Source: Haemaphysalis longicornis
Taxonomy: Eukaryota > Arthropoda > Arachnida > Ixodida > Ixodidae
Length of the DNA stretch: 64,000 nt
Direction of reading: 5' to 3'
Assembly: GCA_013339765.2 (NCBI GenBank)
Contig: CM023448.1
Span: 112,156,508 to 112,220,507, forward strand
Notes under the pieces: generated by a model
What the model saw: only the letters and a program-made list of their open reading frames with translations
Database searches by the model: none
Told to the model about the DNA's origin: nothing
Shown here: positions 45,962 through 58,103 of the stretch, in pieces
Layout of the letters: each line of letters opens with the position of its first letter
Numbering within the stretch: position 1 is the first letter of the stretch
Made by a program: the position numbers and the translations under genes

Positions 45962-48096
45962 TACATCATCCTAAACTGTGGCGACTTTTCAGAAAAATAT
46001 TACACTTGTTCGGTCTTGTCGCCTAGGGAGCGCGGTCAGCCAGCCCCCTGCTGTGGGTCATTGCTAGGACAACCGAGCTCAAAGAGACGTTACGTGCTTG
46101 TCAACAGAGATGAGAATGCTATGTACGATTAATGACTCCGTTGAACGTTTGTAGGTGGCAGACATTAAATATGTGGAAGTGCGAGCAGTGTGAGGTGGGC
46201 AGACTTTATAGAAAACGACCGAATTCAGTAGCTTTTTCGTTTCAGCTGGAGGGTGCTTATTAGCTTAACTAATAATGTAAGTATACAGGAGCCCAGTGCT
46301 TGCAATACTACTCCGGGACGGCAGTGCACCGGACGGCACCCTCTGGCGGTTTATTTGTTGAACCGCACAATGGTGTGAACCGCACAGTGATCTCACTTTT
46401 TGTGAATTTGATATGCAGCTGAAAATGCGTAATCTGAAAGACAAGTTGCAAATTTTAACTTCTATTTTTATCGTAATCGGAGTGTTGCACCCTTTTTCAA
46501 GCGTCTGTGACTTACGTTACGGCAGCCCCATTTAAATTACTTGTTCACCTCAGATTTCCCGCCTTCGAAAATTATTGGCACTTGAGAATTATCGAGCGTT
46601 TTCACTTGTGTCACTTCTGAGCGGCGAGCCGCTCTTTACTGAGCCATAAAAGTGCGACGCCGTTTCTGCAGTATGGCTTTCAGATAGTCGCCGACTCGCG
46701 CGGTGTTCGCTTCACCACGGAAAAGTCACCGAAAAACCTAAATGCGGCGTACGCAATGGGGAGTGTGTGAAGTTATCGAAAATTGCCTGGGATCCCTTCC
46801 TTCTTTCACTATAGCGCGGGTAGAGCACGTGCTTGGTCGCGTTACGCCCCGAATTTCGATTGTTCTTGAGGTGGTCTATCTGAAGAGGTTGCTTGATCCA
46901 CCCGACACATAGGCTCACAGCGCCGCTGTTTTCCCTTTGCGCACAGCGCAACCGGCTCCAAAGCCTGGGGTTCGTGTTGTTTGTGCGACGGCACGTGCTG
47001 CACCTGAACTTCTGCTTGCTCCATTATGCTGCTCCATTAGGGTTGGGACACTGACAGGCTGTTATCCATGTGTGCGCCCAGCCCATGTTTCCTATTCGTA
47101 AGCTGTCTTCCTAGGGAGCACTTGTACCTAACAAAGTTTTATACCATGAACGCGCTATAGTACGCACCAGTCGCAGCTGGGATACCTTTTTCGGCAGCCC
47201 ACATGCGTCTAAGCTACGACAACTGACCTGTTCCGACGGGTTCAAATATGGGAATGTTCAAAATCTCATACCAGAAACAATAATAAAGACCGAGAGGGCT
47301 CAGAGGAGTTGCAGCACGGCCGACTTTTAAAATCGTACACAACTTATGCACGAGAGGCACAAAAGCGGCCATTAAAAAAATGCTAAATGCCCTTCCTCTG
47401 CAACCATTGTATCATTACGGCCTCTGAGGCATGCAGTTCTCGATTTTATCGGCACTGAGACTCGCCCTGAGAATAATAGGCGCTGCGAGTGCTTATTAAA
47501 AATGTTGGTTCATTAAGCGGGTCGCAGTGAGTCCCTCTTGAGCGCCTGGCACGATTAAATCAGTTACGTTCGCCTTCGCTGAAAGGCGGTTGTTAATTAC
47601 GCGCACGGAATATACCTCGCCTCACGCGAGCTCTCAATAAGAGGATACAAGGACAAGCTCGCGGTGGCGCCTAATAGAGCCCCGCCGAGGGCGGTTCACC
47701 GCTGCTCACCGTCCGAGGTGCACACTGGGCGAGGAAACGCACGCACTCTTACGCAGGAACAATGGCCGCGTTAATCAATGAGCCCCTATTATTCGGGCCG
47801 ACGGAAAATCGAATAACTGCCGGGGCCGCTGAGACGTGCGATTGCGCAATCGCTTGCTCTTTCCGCGGCGTGCGGAAGTCGCCATGGCACCTCGCTAAAA
47901 CATCCCCGCGGGCACTGTTCTAGGAGGCTTGCAGTTGCATTGTTAAAATGGCACCGCGAAGAATTCGCTCTCCATTCGACTCATGCTCAACGATTTCGCT
48001 GCACGCCCAACTACGGCTACGTGCAGAACACAGCGAAACAGTGAGCGCCAATCGCGGTTGGATTTACCGTGATTGCAGAATCTGCAGTTATACGCC
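45962..48096. other. No gene recognised
   Basis: Ordinary mixed-composition DNA with only short open frames (up to 79 codons). I see no element ends or tRNA-like boxes. Confidence 0.45.
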
Positions 48097-48126
48097 AATA
48101 TTTCTTACATTGATTGATTGTAGGCT

Positions 48127-48346
48127 TTAACGCTCCGACGCAACGCAGGCGATGAGGCGCGCCGTAGTGGAGGGCTCCGGATTAATTTTGACCACCTGGG
48201 GATCTTTAACGTGCGCCGAAATCTCGTGCACACGGGCGTTGTTGCTTTTTGCCTCCATCAGAAAAGCGGCCGCCGCAGCCGGGAATCGAGCCCATGACCT
48301 CGTGCTCAGCAGCACAACGCCTTAGCCACTGAGCCACCGCGGCGGG
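48127..48346 (-). mobile_element. Ruka-like SINE, full length, with target-site duplication
   Basis: On the minus strand it starts CCGCCGCGGTGGCTCAGTGG (A box GTGGCTCAGTGG), has the B box GGCTCGATTCCCGG, and runs through the TTTCTGATGGAGGC and AAAGATCCCCAGGTGG blocks to GTCGGAGCGTTAAAGCC with an AATCAATCAAT tail. It is flanked by AATATTTCTTA (48097-48107) and AATATTTCCTA (48348-48358), an 11-bp target-site duplication with one mismatch. This marks a fairly recent LINE-mediated insertion. Confidence 0.93.
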
Positions 48347-48358
48347 TAATATTTCCTA

Positions 48359-50849
48359 TATCCACTGGCAGGACTAACAGAGGGGAAGACAGGATTGCTG
48401 TTAATCACGATAACAAGGTGGTGTTGGTTGGGCATGCGGTGTTTGAATGCTCGCTCGCTATGCATCTCGTTCTTCAGCTAATCTAGCCCATTTCGTGCCT
48501 GCGGAGCATAAAACACACACCTATAAAGCGGTAGGTAGTCCTGAAATAAGCAATTGTTATCAGGGCGAACGCATATGGCACGAAAAATGGAGTTTCGCTA
48601 CATTTATATTATTTACGTTTGAGATGCATTCAACTAATACGGGGCCCTCAGCAGCCGATTCAAATGCGCTGAAGGCGCCCGATAAGGGGCGCACACCAAT
48701 AGGCCCCTTGCAAAACTCGGAAGCGCTTCGGGTTGGGCGTCTCTTCAGCGCGAATGAGTCGGCGACTACCAGACTACCAAAGCGACTCTATGAATGCCGA
48801 CTACTTCCGAGACGCCTGGTTAGAGCCGGCTCGGTGGATGCTAAGTAAAATAAGCCGCCATGAAGCCCTGCGGAACGTTGTACGCCACATTCGCGATTGC
48901 CTACAATATTCATGACCTACACCATTGTTCGCAGGCACGCTTTGCTCTACATTTTCGCTGAGGGAGATAACGAACGAGGCTGTCATTTTCGACGCCGCAG
49001 TTCATGTGAGACGGTGAAGAACGAAGGGCTTAGAGAGTGTATACTGGGCTATCAACTTTAAACGGTAAAACCGCTGTTCAGGCTGGTTCGTAAAATGAGC
49101 AAGAAGCGAAATCAGGGGCGAAAGTAAGTCAACACGAGCGGGAAGCGAGGGCTTGCGTCCACTCATACACATGCAAGCATGCATCGGCGCAGCAGACGCG
49201 GCCGCCCTGGAGGTTCAATTAATTAATACGCCGATCCCCGCAGCAAGCGGCGCATACATCTGCATTCGCTCACCTCTCATATTGCGCGGGAGGCGTGCGC
49301 GGGTACGACGGCACAAACCCGTGACCCGGAGCTTTTCGGAGGACGACGACGAGCTCACTGTATAACTATGCGCGCGCGGTACGCCACTCTCTACTGCGCG
49401 GGCGAAAACACGATTTTCTCGTTTCAGGTGTTCTCGCGGAGCGTACTGCGTGCTCCTGAAATGCCGGAGAAAATGGACGGAAAAAGAGAAAACGGGCCTG
49501 GAGGGGAGGGCCTTTATGAAAATGGGGTCACGCGCTGACCCGATCTCGCGCGTACCAGACTAAGAGATTGGAATGCATGTTAACTTTGTGAGGGCGAATT
49601 AAGCTGAATGATTGCACGCAGACGGATGCATTCGTGGTCGCTGAGTAACTGATGAGCCAGCAAAGGCGGGTTTGGATTCCAACGTCTCGGCCAAGTTGGA
49701 ATCGCAGTTTGGAAGCGACATGCCCTTCGCGTCGGACCTAACTGCGTGGAGTTGATCGAAGTCCGATGCCCATGGTCGCACAGAGCATGGACAGCAAAAG
49801 AGGTGCGCGGTTATAAACTACCTTACTGTTACGTACCGGTTTTAATATGTGAGACAGAACAAATAACGGACCACCCACGGTGAATATTCTTTTCGCGATT
49901 GAGCTTCACATGCCTTGAACAACCGTCGGAGAAAATCCGTTAACTGAGCGTGTTGGTAAAAGGTAGAGGTCGTAACAGCGGCCGAAAAGGGGGAGCGACG
50001 ACGATAGACGAGAAGACGAACATGAACGACGAGAGCGCTTGTACGTCCCGTCTATATCGTCATCGTTCCCCTTTGTAGTGCTGTTGTGATGACTGCCCTA
50101 GTTTTCGCAGTTCATTTGCTTTGACAGAACAAAACGTGCGCGAAGCACCTTGCTCGGAGCAGTTTTGTTTGTCTATTCATTAAGTATAGCAAACTTGATT
50201 ACTGAAGTTTCCTGCCTGCTCCTTTATGCCGACTGGAATACAACATGATTGGTTCGTGCGCGCTTTATCATTTTTTTTTCTTGATATCTTTCCTTTCCGG
50301 TTTCACCTGGCAGCTTTGAGACCACAAAGAAAGAGGGGGGAGATATATTGTCGATAGAGCTTGGAGGGGGGATAAAAGATGTTCTAGAGGAGAAACAAAC
50401 GAAAACACGTAGACTAGTGCTATAGCGCAAGTTTACCAATGCTGCGAGCGCCCCATTCATACAGTCAACCAGATGGTGGTCGTCGCTGGCGATGACGGTG
50501 AGCATTATTAATGACCGAGCATTTTTTCCCGTTGATCAGGTGGCTTCGTCCATAATATCGCACAGATGATCCATTTGGAAGGTGAGCCCATGGTGGCAAC
50601 ACAGTCACGATCTTGATTTAAAAACCTGCACGTCACTTAATTGACCGGAAACCTCGCAAAAAAGAGTAAAGAGCTGACCGAAGTGAAGGCTACTTTCACA
50701 GACATACTTTTTTTGCGTTTCTTGGGCACGGTGGGAAACTAGATCGCCGGTAGACGCGAAGGACACTTGAGTTCGCTCTCAGCGGTTTCCTTTGTTGGGC
50801 TTTGACAATGATAGGCCTGCGTGACACCGCCGACCCTTGCGAATATCAC
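48359..50849. other. No gene recognised
   Basis: Mixed sequence with short open frames (up to 133 codons at 48447-48848) lacking motifs. 49380-49560 is GC-rich. A T run lies at 50271-50280. Confidence 0.45.
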
Positions 50850-51072
50850 TTCGTGAGGCCGATAGAAAGTTTGACGCTGCTGAGCACGAGGTAGCGGGTT
50901 CTATTCCCGGCCGCGGCGGCCGCTTTTCTGATGGAGACGGAAAGCAAAAACGCCCGTGTGTTATTGGTTTCGGCGCACGTTAAAGATCCCCAGGTGGTCA
51001 AAATTAATCCGGAGCCCTCCACTACGGCGCGCCTCATCGCCTGCGTTGCGTCGGCGCGTTAAACTCCACAAT
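50850..51072 (+). mobile_element. Ruka-like SINE with damaged head
   Basis: The body from CTGCTGAGCACGAGG (50876) onward is close to the consensus: GGGTTCTATTCCCGGCCGCGG, TTTCTGATGGAGACGG, AAAGATCCCCAGGTGG, then GCGCGTTAAACTCC and an AATCAATC tail. The A-box region is disrupted (TCGTGAGGCCGATAG), so its Pol III promoter is probably dead. Confidence 0.88.
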
Positions 51073-51183
51073 CAATCAAACGATAGGGAAGAGAAGCAGC
51101 TATTGGTGTTAATAAGTCCGCGTTTTACAGCGAAGCTGTTAGCCTCTCGGTGGTCGGAAAATTTTGTGTCGTAAACAAAAAGC

Positions 51184-51242
51184 CCAGGCAGGACCCAGCA
51201 GTTCTGCCCAAGACGCCGAGCGCATGCGTCAGGCTAATCAGA
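51184..51242 (+). repeat. GCATGCGTCAGG dispersed repeat
   Basis: It contains GGCAGGACCCAGCAGTTCTG, then CCCAAGACGCCGAGCGCATG and CGTCAGGCTAATCAG. Related copies lie at 52101-52164 (plus) and 36327-36590 (minus). Family unknown. Confidence 0.7.
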
Positions 51243-52100
51243 CGTGCATCATAGAGCTCAGTACTCGTGTAAAGAAAAAACCTCCGTCGCATGCCCCCGC
51301 GCGAGGGACACGAGTAAATGCAGAGCATTGGGGGTGGTCACGTGGCGTAGGTTGTGGTAGTTGGCGGTGGTAGTTGTAGTTGTTGTTGTCGTAGGGGTTG
51401 GGTAGTTGGGTTGCGAGACGAGAGAGAGAGAGAGAGAGACGAGAGACGTAAGTACGTAACGTGTTATTTATTGCCATCGTTTGCACCCCACCCTCTCTGC
51501 GGGGCAATCGGTTGGATCTTTATTATTATTCTTTTCTTTCTTTTGTCTTCTGCCGCCGTCGATGAAGAGGATGGCACGATGTCTTGAACTGGTACTGCAA
51601 CGCTGACGTTGGCTCGCGTTGCGGTACTGGTTGAAGGTGTTGCTTTCCATCGCTTATGAACTTCGACGACGACCAAACTCGAGAGTAAGCAGAACAGAGC
51701 GCAGGAGTAGAATGGAGTGAGCCGCGCCGATACCCGCTTTATATTCGTAGCGCGCGCAGTAGAGGGAGAGGAGGTAGCACCTGCTGCTGCAACGCCTCTT
51801 TCAGCGCCGGAGCACGCGCATGCGCGCCCGCACCTGTTGTTGAGAGCGAGGAGGAGCGGGGGAGGGGCGCACGTGCTGGCTGGCTGCGGACGCCGATCGC
51901 CAACGGACGGGTGACATTGTGAGTTAAAGAAATGCTCTGCATTTAAAAAACCAGAAAACAAGCATTGAAACCGCACGATGGATGATAAGGCGCCGGTGAA
52001 CAATGGGAACCCCCCCCCCCCCCCCCCATGTGTTCTGGTAAAGATTAGGTTAGCAGCTGCTCTCGAAAAAGGAGGGGGGTTGACGTCATTCGAGGGCTAG
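51243..52100. other. No gene recognised; simple repeats
   Basis: It contains GT/GTT-rich DNA at 51345-51395, (GA)n at 51421-51439 and a C run at 52010-52027. The minus frame 51464-52003 (179 codons) lies partly in CpG-rich DNA and has no known motif. Confidence 0.4.
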
Positions 52101-52335
52101 CGCATGCGTCAGGCTAGGCAGGACCCCGCAGTTCTCGCCCAAGACGCCCGAGCGCATGCGTCAGGACCCAGCATGGGAAGCCGAGTGCAAGCGACAGGTC
52201 CGCCGCGACAACGAGGAACATTTGATACCATCCCCCATCAGCATGAGCATGTAGTGGTTTACAACAGCTGCGCTGGACATCCACTTTCGCAGGGCTGGAT
52301 GGCGTCCATTTTTTTAAATCATGAGGTGCTGTAAA
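52101..52335 (+). repeat. Composite dispersed repeat (52-bp unit plus ~150-bp repeat, copy B)
   Basis: CGCATGCGTCAGG occurs at 52101 and again at 52153, giving a 52-bp tandem unit with GGCAGGACC and GCCCAAGACGCCC inside. It passes into 52187-52335, which matches the minus strand of 34487-34640 (GTAGTGGTTTACAACAGC...CACTTTCGCAGGG). The two repeat types may be parts of one unknown element. Confidence 0.72.
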
Positions 52336-53914
52336 CGCTTGGGAATAATTCAGACTATAGTCTGAATAGTCGGGTTTTTTAACGCGAACCTTGCATCGTC
52401 GTGGGACTTCGCTTCCATTAGCAAAAAAAAAAAAAAGAAAAAACGCCATGCACGTTTTCGAACGGCCGACTTCGCGCGTATATACAGCAGCTGTCGAATA
52501 CCATATCGATGGTGGGCTGAGCATATAGGATACATGAAGCATACCGCGAAAGTGCATTTTACCTGCCGGTATATTTTCGCAAATGCTTCTCTCCTTTTAT
52601 GTCCCGGCCTTATATAATGCTCATCACACTTCCCGCCATTTCTTTGCATAATGTCAACGACACGTATCATCTTATTTCAGTGCTTCCCAGCTAGCAGTCT
52701 TTTCCTTGGTTCTGCGGTTTGGTATACGCGATGGCGAGTGCTTCCGTACGAACCGCAAACGCCCACCAACGTGATAGGATGGATCGCTGGTCGAGTTGGA
52801 ACGCGTTCTTATTATAGCAGAATGCGCAGAAATACACAGGGCGAAGAGCACCTGCCCTGTTCTTTGTGCTTCTGTGTTTCCTTTTTCGTTGTTGTTGTTG
52901 TTGGGTTGGGGGATTGGGCTTTTAAATATGAGCCCATTAACGTGGCGCTTCACTGTCGTTGACCAGCGTTCGCCACTGCAGCCGGGGGAGCGGTTTCTGC
53001 GTCCGCGTCTCGAGCGGTGCCTCACCCACGTTAGCGGACGCAATACAGCCGCGTACTGTCGCTGCTGCCGCGGCAGCGACGAAAAAAGCCACTGCCCGCG
53101 AAAAGGCCCCAAATGACCGGGTTGCAGCGGACCCGGCCGCGTGGCCGCGTTTGTATACACTCCGCGAGCGGCCATGCATACGCGCGCGTGGACGCGTTTG
53201 TCGGGGCATCACGCCGGCCGTAATTGTATCGCTCGGTTAGGTTAGGCACTACTCTTCTGGTACCCTGTATTACTGTTTTTCCTTCTCCGAGCTTCGCGGA
53301 GTGTGTGATTTTCCCTTTGACGGTGTCCTGCCCCGAAGCCCCACCCTCTGTCCAACAGGGCTCGCGGGTGTATACAGTCGCGGCGTATTGCTCCCCCCTA
53401 TAGTGTCATGCCTGGAGTGCGCCTGTTAGCCTGCGTGGTCTGCACCAATGACTTTGCGGAACGCTGCCTATGCGCTTTCCTTGGGTTAGAAGCAGGAAGG
53501 CGCCCCTTTGGCCACGTTTACGCGCTGCGTGGCTTCAATGGAAAAGTCGTCGAACATTGCTGCTTGCTTCACGCTGCATCCGCTTTACCTGGTAGCTCGC
53601 TGGCAGGCCGCGTTGTGAAATGGTTCCCTGATAATACACGGCGTTGGCCATGCCTGCCTTTAGCGTCAAACCAGGGTCTAACGTTAATAATAAGTGAGCA
53701 TTCTCTGGCGAGTACTGCAGCCTGTACGCAACGGGATAAGTGTAACGCCTTGTGTCTGCGCAAAAATGTGTACAAGTCAAGTAATTTGATGGTTAAGCAA
53801 TGGAATACTCGTCTCATTGGTACTTCTGTAATTAGCATGCTCAATCTGCGCACGTACGCCTCAGTACATGTCTCCAATTCACCTTTCTAAGTCGAAGGTT
53901 ACAGCACATTCTCT
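52336..53914. other. No gene recognised
   Basis: It contains an A run at 52421-52441 and CpG-rich DNA at 52960-53230 with opposed frames. The frame 53408-53890 (160 codons) shows no domain, and a 102-codon frame lies opposite it. I do not call it a gene. Confidence 0.4.
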
Positions 53915-53995
53915 AGAAGTCCGCCTCATCGGTGGCGCCGCGGTTGTGTGCTCGCTCGCATTCAGTAGGCCTTGGGTTCGACTACCACCAAGACG
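53915..53995 (+). repeat. tRNA-like SINE head
   Basis: A B box-like GGGTTCGACTACC lies about 50 bases after a weak A-box region (CATCGGTGGCGCC), and the sequence then turns T-rich. The paired arms of a true tRNA are not convincing. It resembles 17529-17607 in layout. Confidence 0.4.
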
Positions 53996-56039
53996 CACGT
54001 TTTCTTTTCAACTCAAAAACTTGACTTTGTTTACAGGAGCTTCCGTGAGTAATTCGGCGTCAGTCACTGACCCTTTTTTTTTTTTTTTTGCTCTTTGCAG
54101 TGTCGGTCATATTGTGTGCCACCTCTTGGCCACGTTGACGACAGATTTTTCCCCTGCCGTGTTAACTGATGCTTTCTCGTCAAAATGAACTAAAGAAGAC
54201 ATGAAGGTCTAGCCGACGTGTTTCTTCAATGCCACCGAGGAAACGTAAGGTTGGGGAACCGAAGAAACGCCGTACGAATGCTTGCGCATTAGTCGACAAT
54301 TCTCGAAATTTTTGTGAAGTTTTGGGAGTTTATTGAAAAATACTTCGGTTTGTTTCTGATGAAGACATAGGCGCTGCTCGGATGTGCTGTTGAAAATTTG
54401 CTGGATACGCACTGCAGTTCGTGTAGGTGCCTACACAGAGAGGATTGGCACAACAAACTGCAGTGCCTGACGTTCGCCGTTGCGCATACGACTCAGACCG
54501 ATTTTAGCAGCATTTAAGCGTTTAGTTCCGCCGTGGAGCGTTACCAGAAAATTCAGCCGAGCCGAGCGCACGTGAGCCTCGTGAGGAGCGCCCGGCATCG
54601 GCCAGGCTTGCGCGTGGGCTTGCGCCACGCGAGGAGCTCGCAAAAAATACAAATAAAAATACTGAGCGCACGTGAGCGTGCGCCTCGTGTGGAGCCCCCG
54701 GAGTCGGCCAACTTGACCTACGAGAACACTCTGCCGAGCGTTCGTGGCGTGGTGTCTCGCGTGCTGTTCTCCCCGCCAGTTCACGTGCGTTCGCGCCTGA
54801 AGTGGGGGGCATAGACGCCGAGTTTTCGCTATTGACGCCGAGTTCGCGAAGCCGGTTGCCGCGGGTTCTGCTAACGCGGTCCACTTTGAGAAAGATGTGA
54901 GAGGCTGCGGACAAAACGATCCGGGCCTGCCAGTCATGGCAAGTTCGGAAATTCATGTTATGTGCAATAGCAGGGTCTCCGACGAAGGGAGAGGGGTCGC
55001 CAGCTCTGCTGTTTCTCCAGCCGTGCACCACTAGTGCAAGCTGTGCCAATGTTTTTAGTCTATTTTTAGCGCTGCACGTGAGTTTATTTGATTGCGACGA
55101 GTCAATAAACGGGGACAGAATTTTAGTGCTGCAGTGTTAGGGGTGACACTGATAACGTCCCGTATTAGAAATTTTTGTGTTCGAATCGCGCGAAATTTTA
55201 ACCATGAAAATATTACCCATTTGCAAATCAAAAACAAAGCGAGGAATACTGATCTCTGGCTGGCATGCTGTATGGCTGAAAACTTCAGGGTTGCTGCTTC
55301 TGCAGAGGCGACATCTAATGAACGACAGTGTTTGTACTATACGCACAAAGGTTTTTCCTTTGCGGCAAGTAAAGGCTTTTCTGGGAAGCCACTATGAAGC
55401 GTCGTCTCTGCTATCTGGTGATGTTGCGAGTGACGGGAATCAATCGCCCCGCAGTCACGAGAAAACAAGTCCTGTACCCTGTCTTTGCCGTAAAAAAGTA
55501 GCGAAACCGCTGCACCGCTTGACTTGTTAGAGCTGGCCTCGTGGTTTAAGCTTGCTCTCCACCTCTTCGCGGGACGGTCAACAAGGCCATAAACGAGGCA
55601 TATACGGCGGATACCGCCTGCTTTGTTTTCCTTGTTTGTCCCGCCTCAGTTGTTAGCAGCTGCTGCAGTTTTCCGCCTGTCCATGCAAGCCAACTACAGC
55701 CGACGAGAGAGTACCGTTTTCCTGCTTTCTTCCTGCCTCCACGCATTCCTGCCGCTGGAACTGTCTGACACATTTTGAACCAAATCGGCATATTTTTGGC
55801 TTTCCTCTTTTGCCTGTTGACACGAATATTTTCTGCATTCGGTCTCGAGCAACTCGCGTTTCACGTCACTCTCCTTTCAGAGCATACGGCCGCAAAATGG
55901 GGGGAGGAGGAATAAAGCAACCTAGCCTGCAGAAAAAAGGAGCGATGTTCCCGACGGAACGAGAATTGTTCTTCACCGCACTATCGGCCGGTGCCGACCA
56001 CCGAAGCAGCGAAAAGTCCAGTTTCAAATATCGTGCAAC
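53996..56039. other. No gene recognised
   Basis: It contains a T run at 54066-54089. Between 54550 and 54790 the words GAGCGCACGTGAGC and CCTCGTG(A/T)GGAGC.CCCGG recur about 110 bases apart, suggesting a worn tandem duplication. Frames on the minus strand (168 and 175 codons) overlap in two phases because of this and carry no domain. Confidence 0.4.
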
Positions 56040-56129
56040 CGCGGCTGCCCCGCTAGACGTCGCTCAAGCGGGAGCGACGTCTAGCGGGGCAGCCGCGTCG
56101 TCTGGCGATCTAGCGTCGTCTGGCGATCA
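56040..56129. repeat. Perfect 26-bp inverted repeat plus 18-bp direct repeat
   Basis: The left arm 56040-56065 and right arm 56072-56097 are exact reverse complements around AAGCGG. The arm contains GCTGCCCCGCTAGACGTCGC. Immediately after it GTCGTCTGGCGATC occurs twice, 18 bases apart (56096-56129). The perfect match over 26 bp implies either recent origin or active maintenance. Confidence 0.92.
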
Positions 56130-57257
56130 CGTCCATCTCACATGCATCTCACATTCTCTCCTCTCGCGCGACGCGCCAACTTGGCGTGAAATACACACCC
56201 GCTTCCCGCACCCGTCTCGAGAGTTTTCGTGGCCGAGGCTCCGCCAGGCGCAGACATAACAAGGGTAGGGCAACGCGCGCACGATTTACAGACCACTTAT
56301 CAACAGTGAGTCGCAGCGAACGGAAAAGCACAAGTTCGGATCGTTCGGATAACCCCCGGCAGTACGCACCCTAACCTCTCGCGGGCGATAAAGTTCGAAC
56401 CGGGCGCGGGCATACTTCCTGCCGGCGATATTGCTTGCAGCAGCTCGGGCGTTCACCGCGTGGTAGGTTGTTGACTTCGCTAACTGCGCACCAATGCTTT
56501 TCCAAAGCGAAACTGAAAGCACAATGGCCGACTCTGAAGCGTGAGGGAAGCGTGCCTGTCTCGCAATGTCTCGCAAACATACGCTGTTTAAATATCGCTC
56601 GCGCAAAGTTTTAATGTACATTTATTTCCCGTTCTCACCCACTGAGGAACTGTTTATTTGAGGAAAACATATCTGGAAGCTTCTCCAACGAGCTCTCTTG
56701 CCGTTCACAACTTTTGTGACGCAACAAACCGTAGTACCCAAAAGCGTAGGTGATGTCGTCACCTGTTTTCACGTTTCTGAAGTTTTCTGCCTTATTAAAC
56801 ATCTGCTGGTTGCGAGAGTGGTGTGTTTAGGTTCTCGGCACCGTAATCTAGCGATACGGGCCAACTTGTTTTTACCCTTTAGTGTCCCTTTAAGGAGGAC
56901 TCATCTGATCACAATCCTATGGGAATTGCGCATTCATGACCCACGGGCTTCAAAAGCACCGTGTACAGGCACGAAAACTTTTACAAAACCATAAAAATGT
57001 GCCTAACTGCCTAGTTTGCTTCTTTTTGAAATATATCGCTTCTTTAATGAAATACAAAATAAACAAGAAAAACTTTTTGTCTATCTAGCTTTCACCAGAT
57101 GGCGCTAGCTGTCGAACGAGCCGAGTTTTTTGTCTTTGTTTCAACACAGAAAGGACGTATTTCTAAAAGTAGCAAACTAGGCCGTTGTGAACATTTCTAT
57201 CTATTTGTAAAACTTTTCGTAATGGTGCCGGATGGTTCTTAGCCCGTGAGTCATGAA
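56130..57257. other. No gene; worn end of a TTTAAGG-type DNA element near 56895
   Basis: 56820-56896 (GTGTGTTTAGG, CGTAATCTAGCGATACGGGC, TTTAGTGTCCCTTTAAGG) looks like one end of a common tick DNA element as I remember it. The other end was not found. The rest shows nothing recognisable. Confidence 0.4.
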
Positions 57258-57532
57258 GTAGAATGTTAACAGGTGAGTCCCCTAGCGTTGGCTACACCCG
57301 AAGCTTCTCGCTTAAGCTAGGCTGGGTAGAGTTGCCAGTGTGTCCAGTGTGCTACACTACTGAAAACATTAGGCACATTTTATGCCGCTGCCCGCGATAT
57401 GCTACGTCAACGGGCAACAGCGTCGAAGGCACTTGTGAGACTCCGACGTGCACATGGAAGTGCTCTAGAACTTTCACACTTCCTTCGACCCTGGCGAAAT
57501 CATGGTGAGGCAGTGCTGGGGTACAAAGCCTG
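57258..57532 (+). mobile_element. LINE C-terminal fragment with Cys/His knuckle
   Basis: The translation FSLKLGWVELPVCPVCYTTE then NIRHILCRCPRYA has the C-x2-C-x(8)-H-x4-C spacing typical of the end of RNase H-type LINE proteins in ticks. In another phase, LELSHFLRPW continues the expected leucine-rich tail. It is truncated on both sides and frameshifted. Confidence 0.7.
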
Positions 57533-57542
57533 TTTACTTTAC

Positions 57543-57779
57543 CCTCCGCGGTGGCTCAGTGGCTAAGGCGTTGTGCTGCCGAGCCCAAGGACGCGGGTTC
57601 GATTCCCGGCCGCGGCGGCCGCTTTTCTGATGGAGGCGTAAAGCGAAAACGCCCGTGTGTTCGAGATTTCGGCGCACGTTAAAGATCCCCAGGTGGTCTA
57701 AATTAATCCGGAGCCCTCCACTACGGCGCGTCTCATCGCCTGTATAGCGTCGGCGCGTTAAACCTCATAATAAAAAAAT
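57543..57779 (+). mobile_element. Ruka-like SINE, full length, best-preserved copy
   Basis: It starts CTCCGCGGTGGCTCAGTGGC (A box) and has the B box GGGTTCGATTCCCGGCCGCGG (split as GGGTTCGATTCCC and GGCCGCGG). The TTTCTGATGGAGGCG and AAAGATCCCCAGGTGG blocks follow, then GCGTCGGCGCGTTAAACC and an A-rich tail. Both Pol III boxes look intact. It lies directly after the LINE fragment. I could not find a convincing target-site duplication. Confidence 0.92.
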
Positions 57780-57804
57780 CAAACAGTATGCTCCACATCG
57801 CTCT

Positions 57805-58103
57805 TTTGTCCTTTAAAGGACAAAGGCCATTCACTGAGATTTCATTGCTGGCTGCAGGCCGTCAATAGAGGGCATTGTGAAGCTGAAACCCAGGGTTTTC
57901 TTGAAGTGCAGAGTGTCGTCATAGGCGGCCGCAGCAAATTGGCGAGGAGGATTATGCGATGCAAAGGGCCCTTTCGAACGCACTTTTCTCGTTGAGAAAG
58001 TCGTTGTAAGACCGAGAAAACTACAACATGGTTGACGCACACTGGGGATAGGCAAGTGTTTACCACTAAGAATTCACTGTCCCTTTAAGGCACTAGCCTC
58101 TGG
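57805..58103. mobile_element. Candidate short DNA element with TTTAAAGG-type ends
   Basis: It begins with a perfect 20-bp palindrome (TTTGTCCTTTAAAGGACAAA, 57805-57824) and ends in ACTGTCCCTTTAAGGCAC. CCTTTAA-type ends are typical of small tick MITEs. The two ends match only over a few bases, so the call is tentative. No coding frame of note. Confidence 0.4.

Noticed and set aside
49645..49680. CTGATGAG word resembling a ribozyme core
   Set aside because: The required GAAAC partner and flanking stems are missing.
53232..53246. Telomere-type TTAGG repeats
   Set aside because: Only two partial units (GGTTAGGTTAGG), as expected by chance.
53408..53890. 160-codon plus-strand frame
   Set aside because: No recognisable domain and an open frame opposite.
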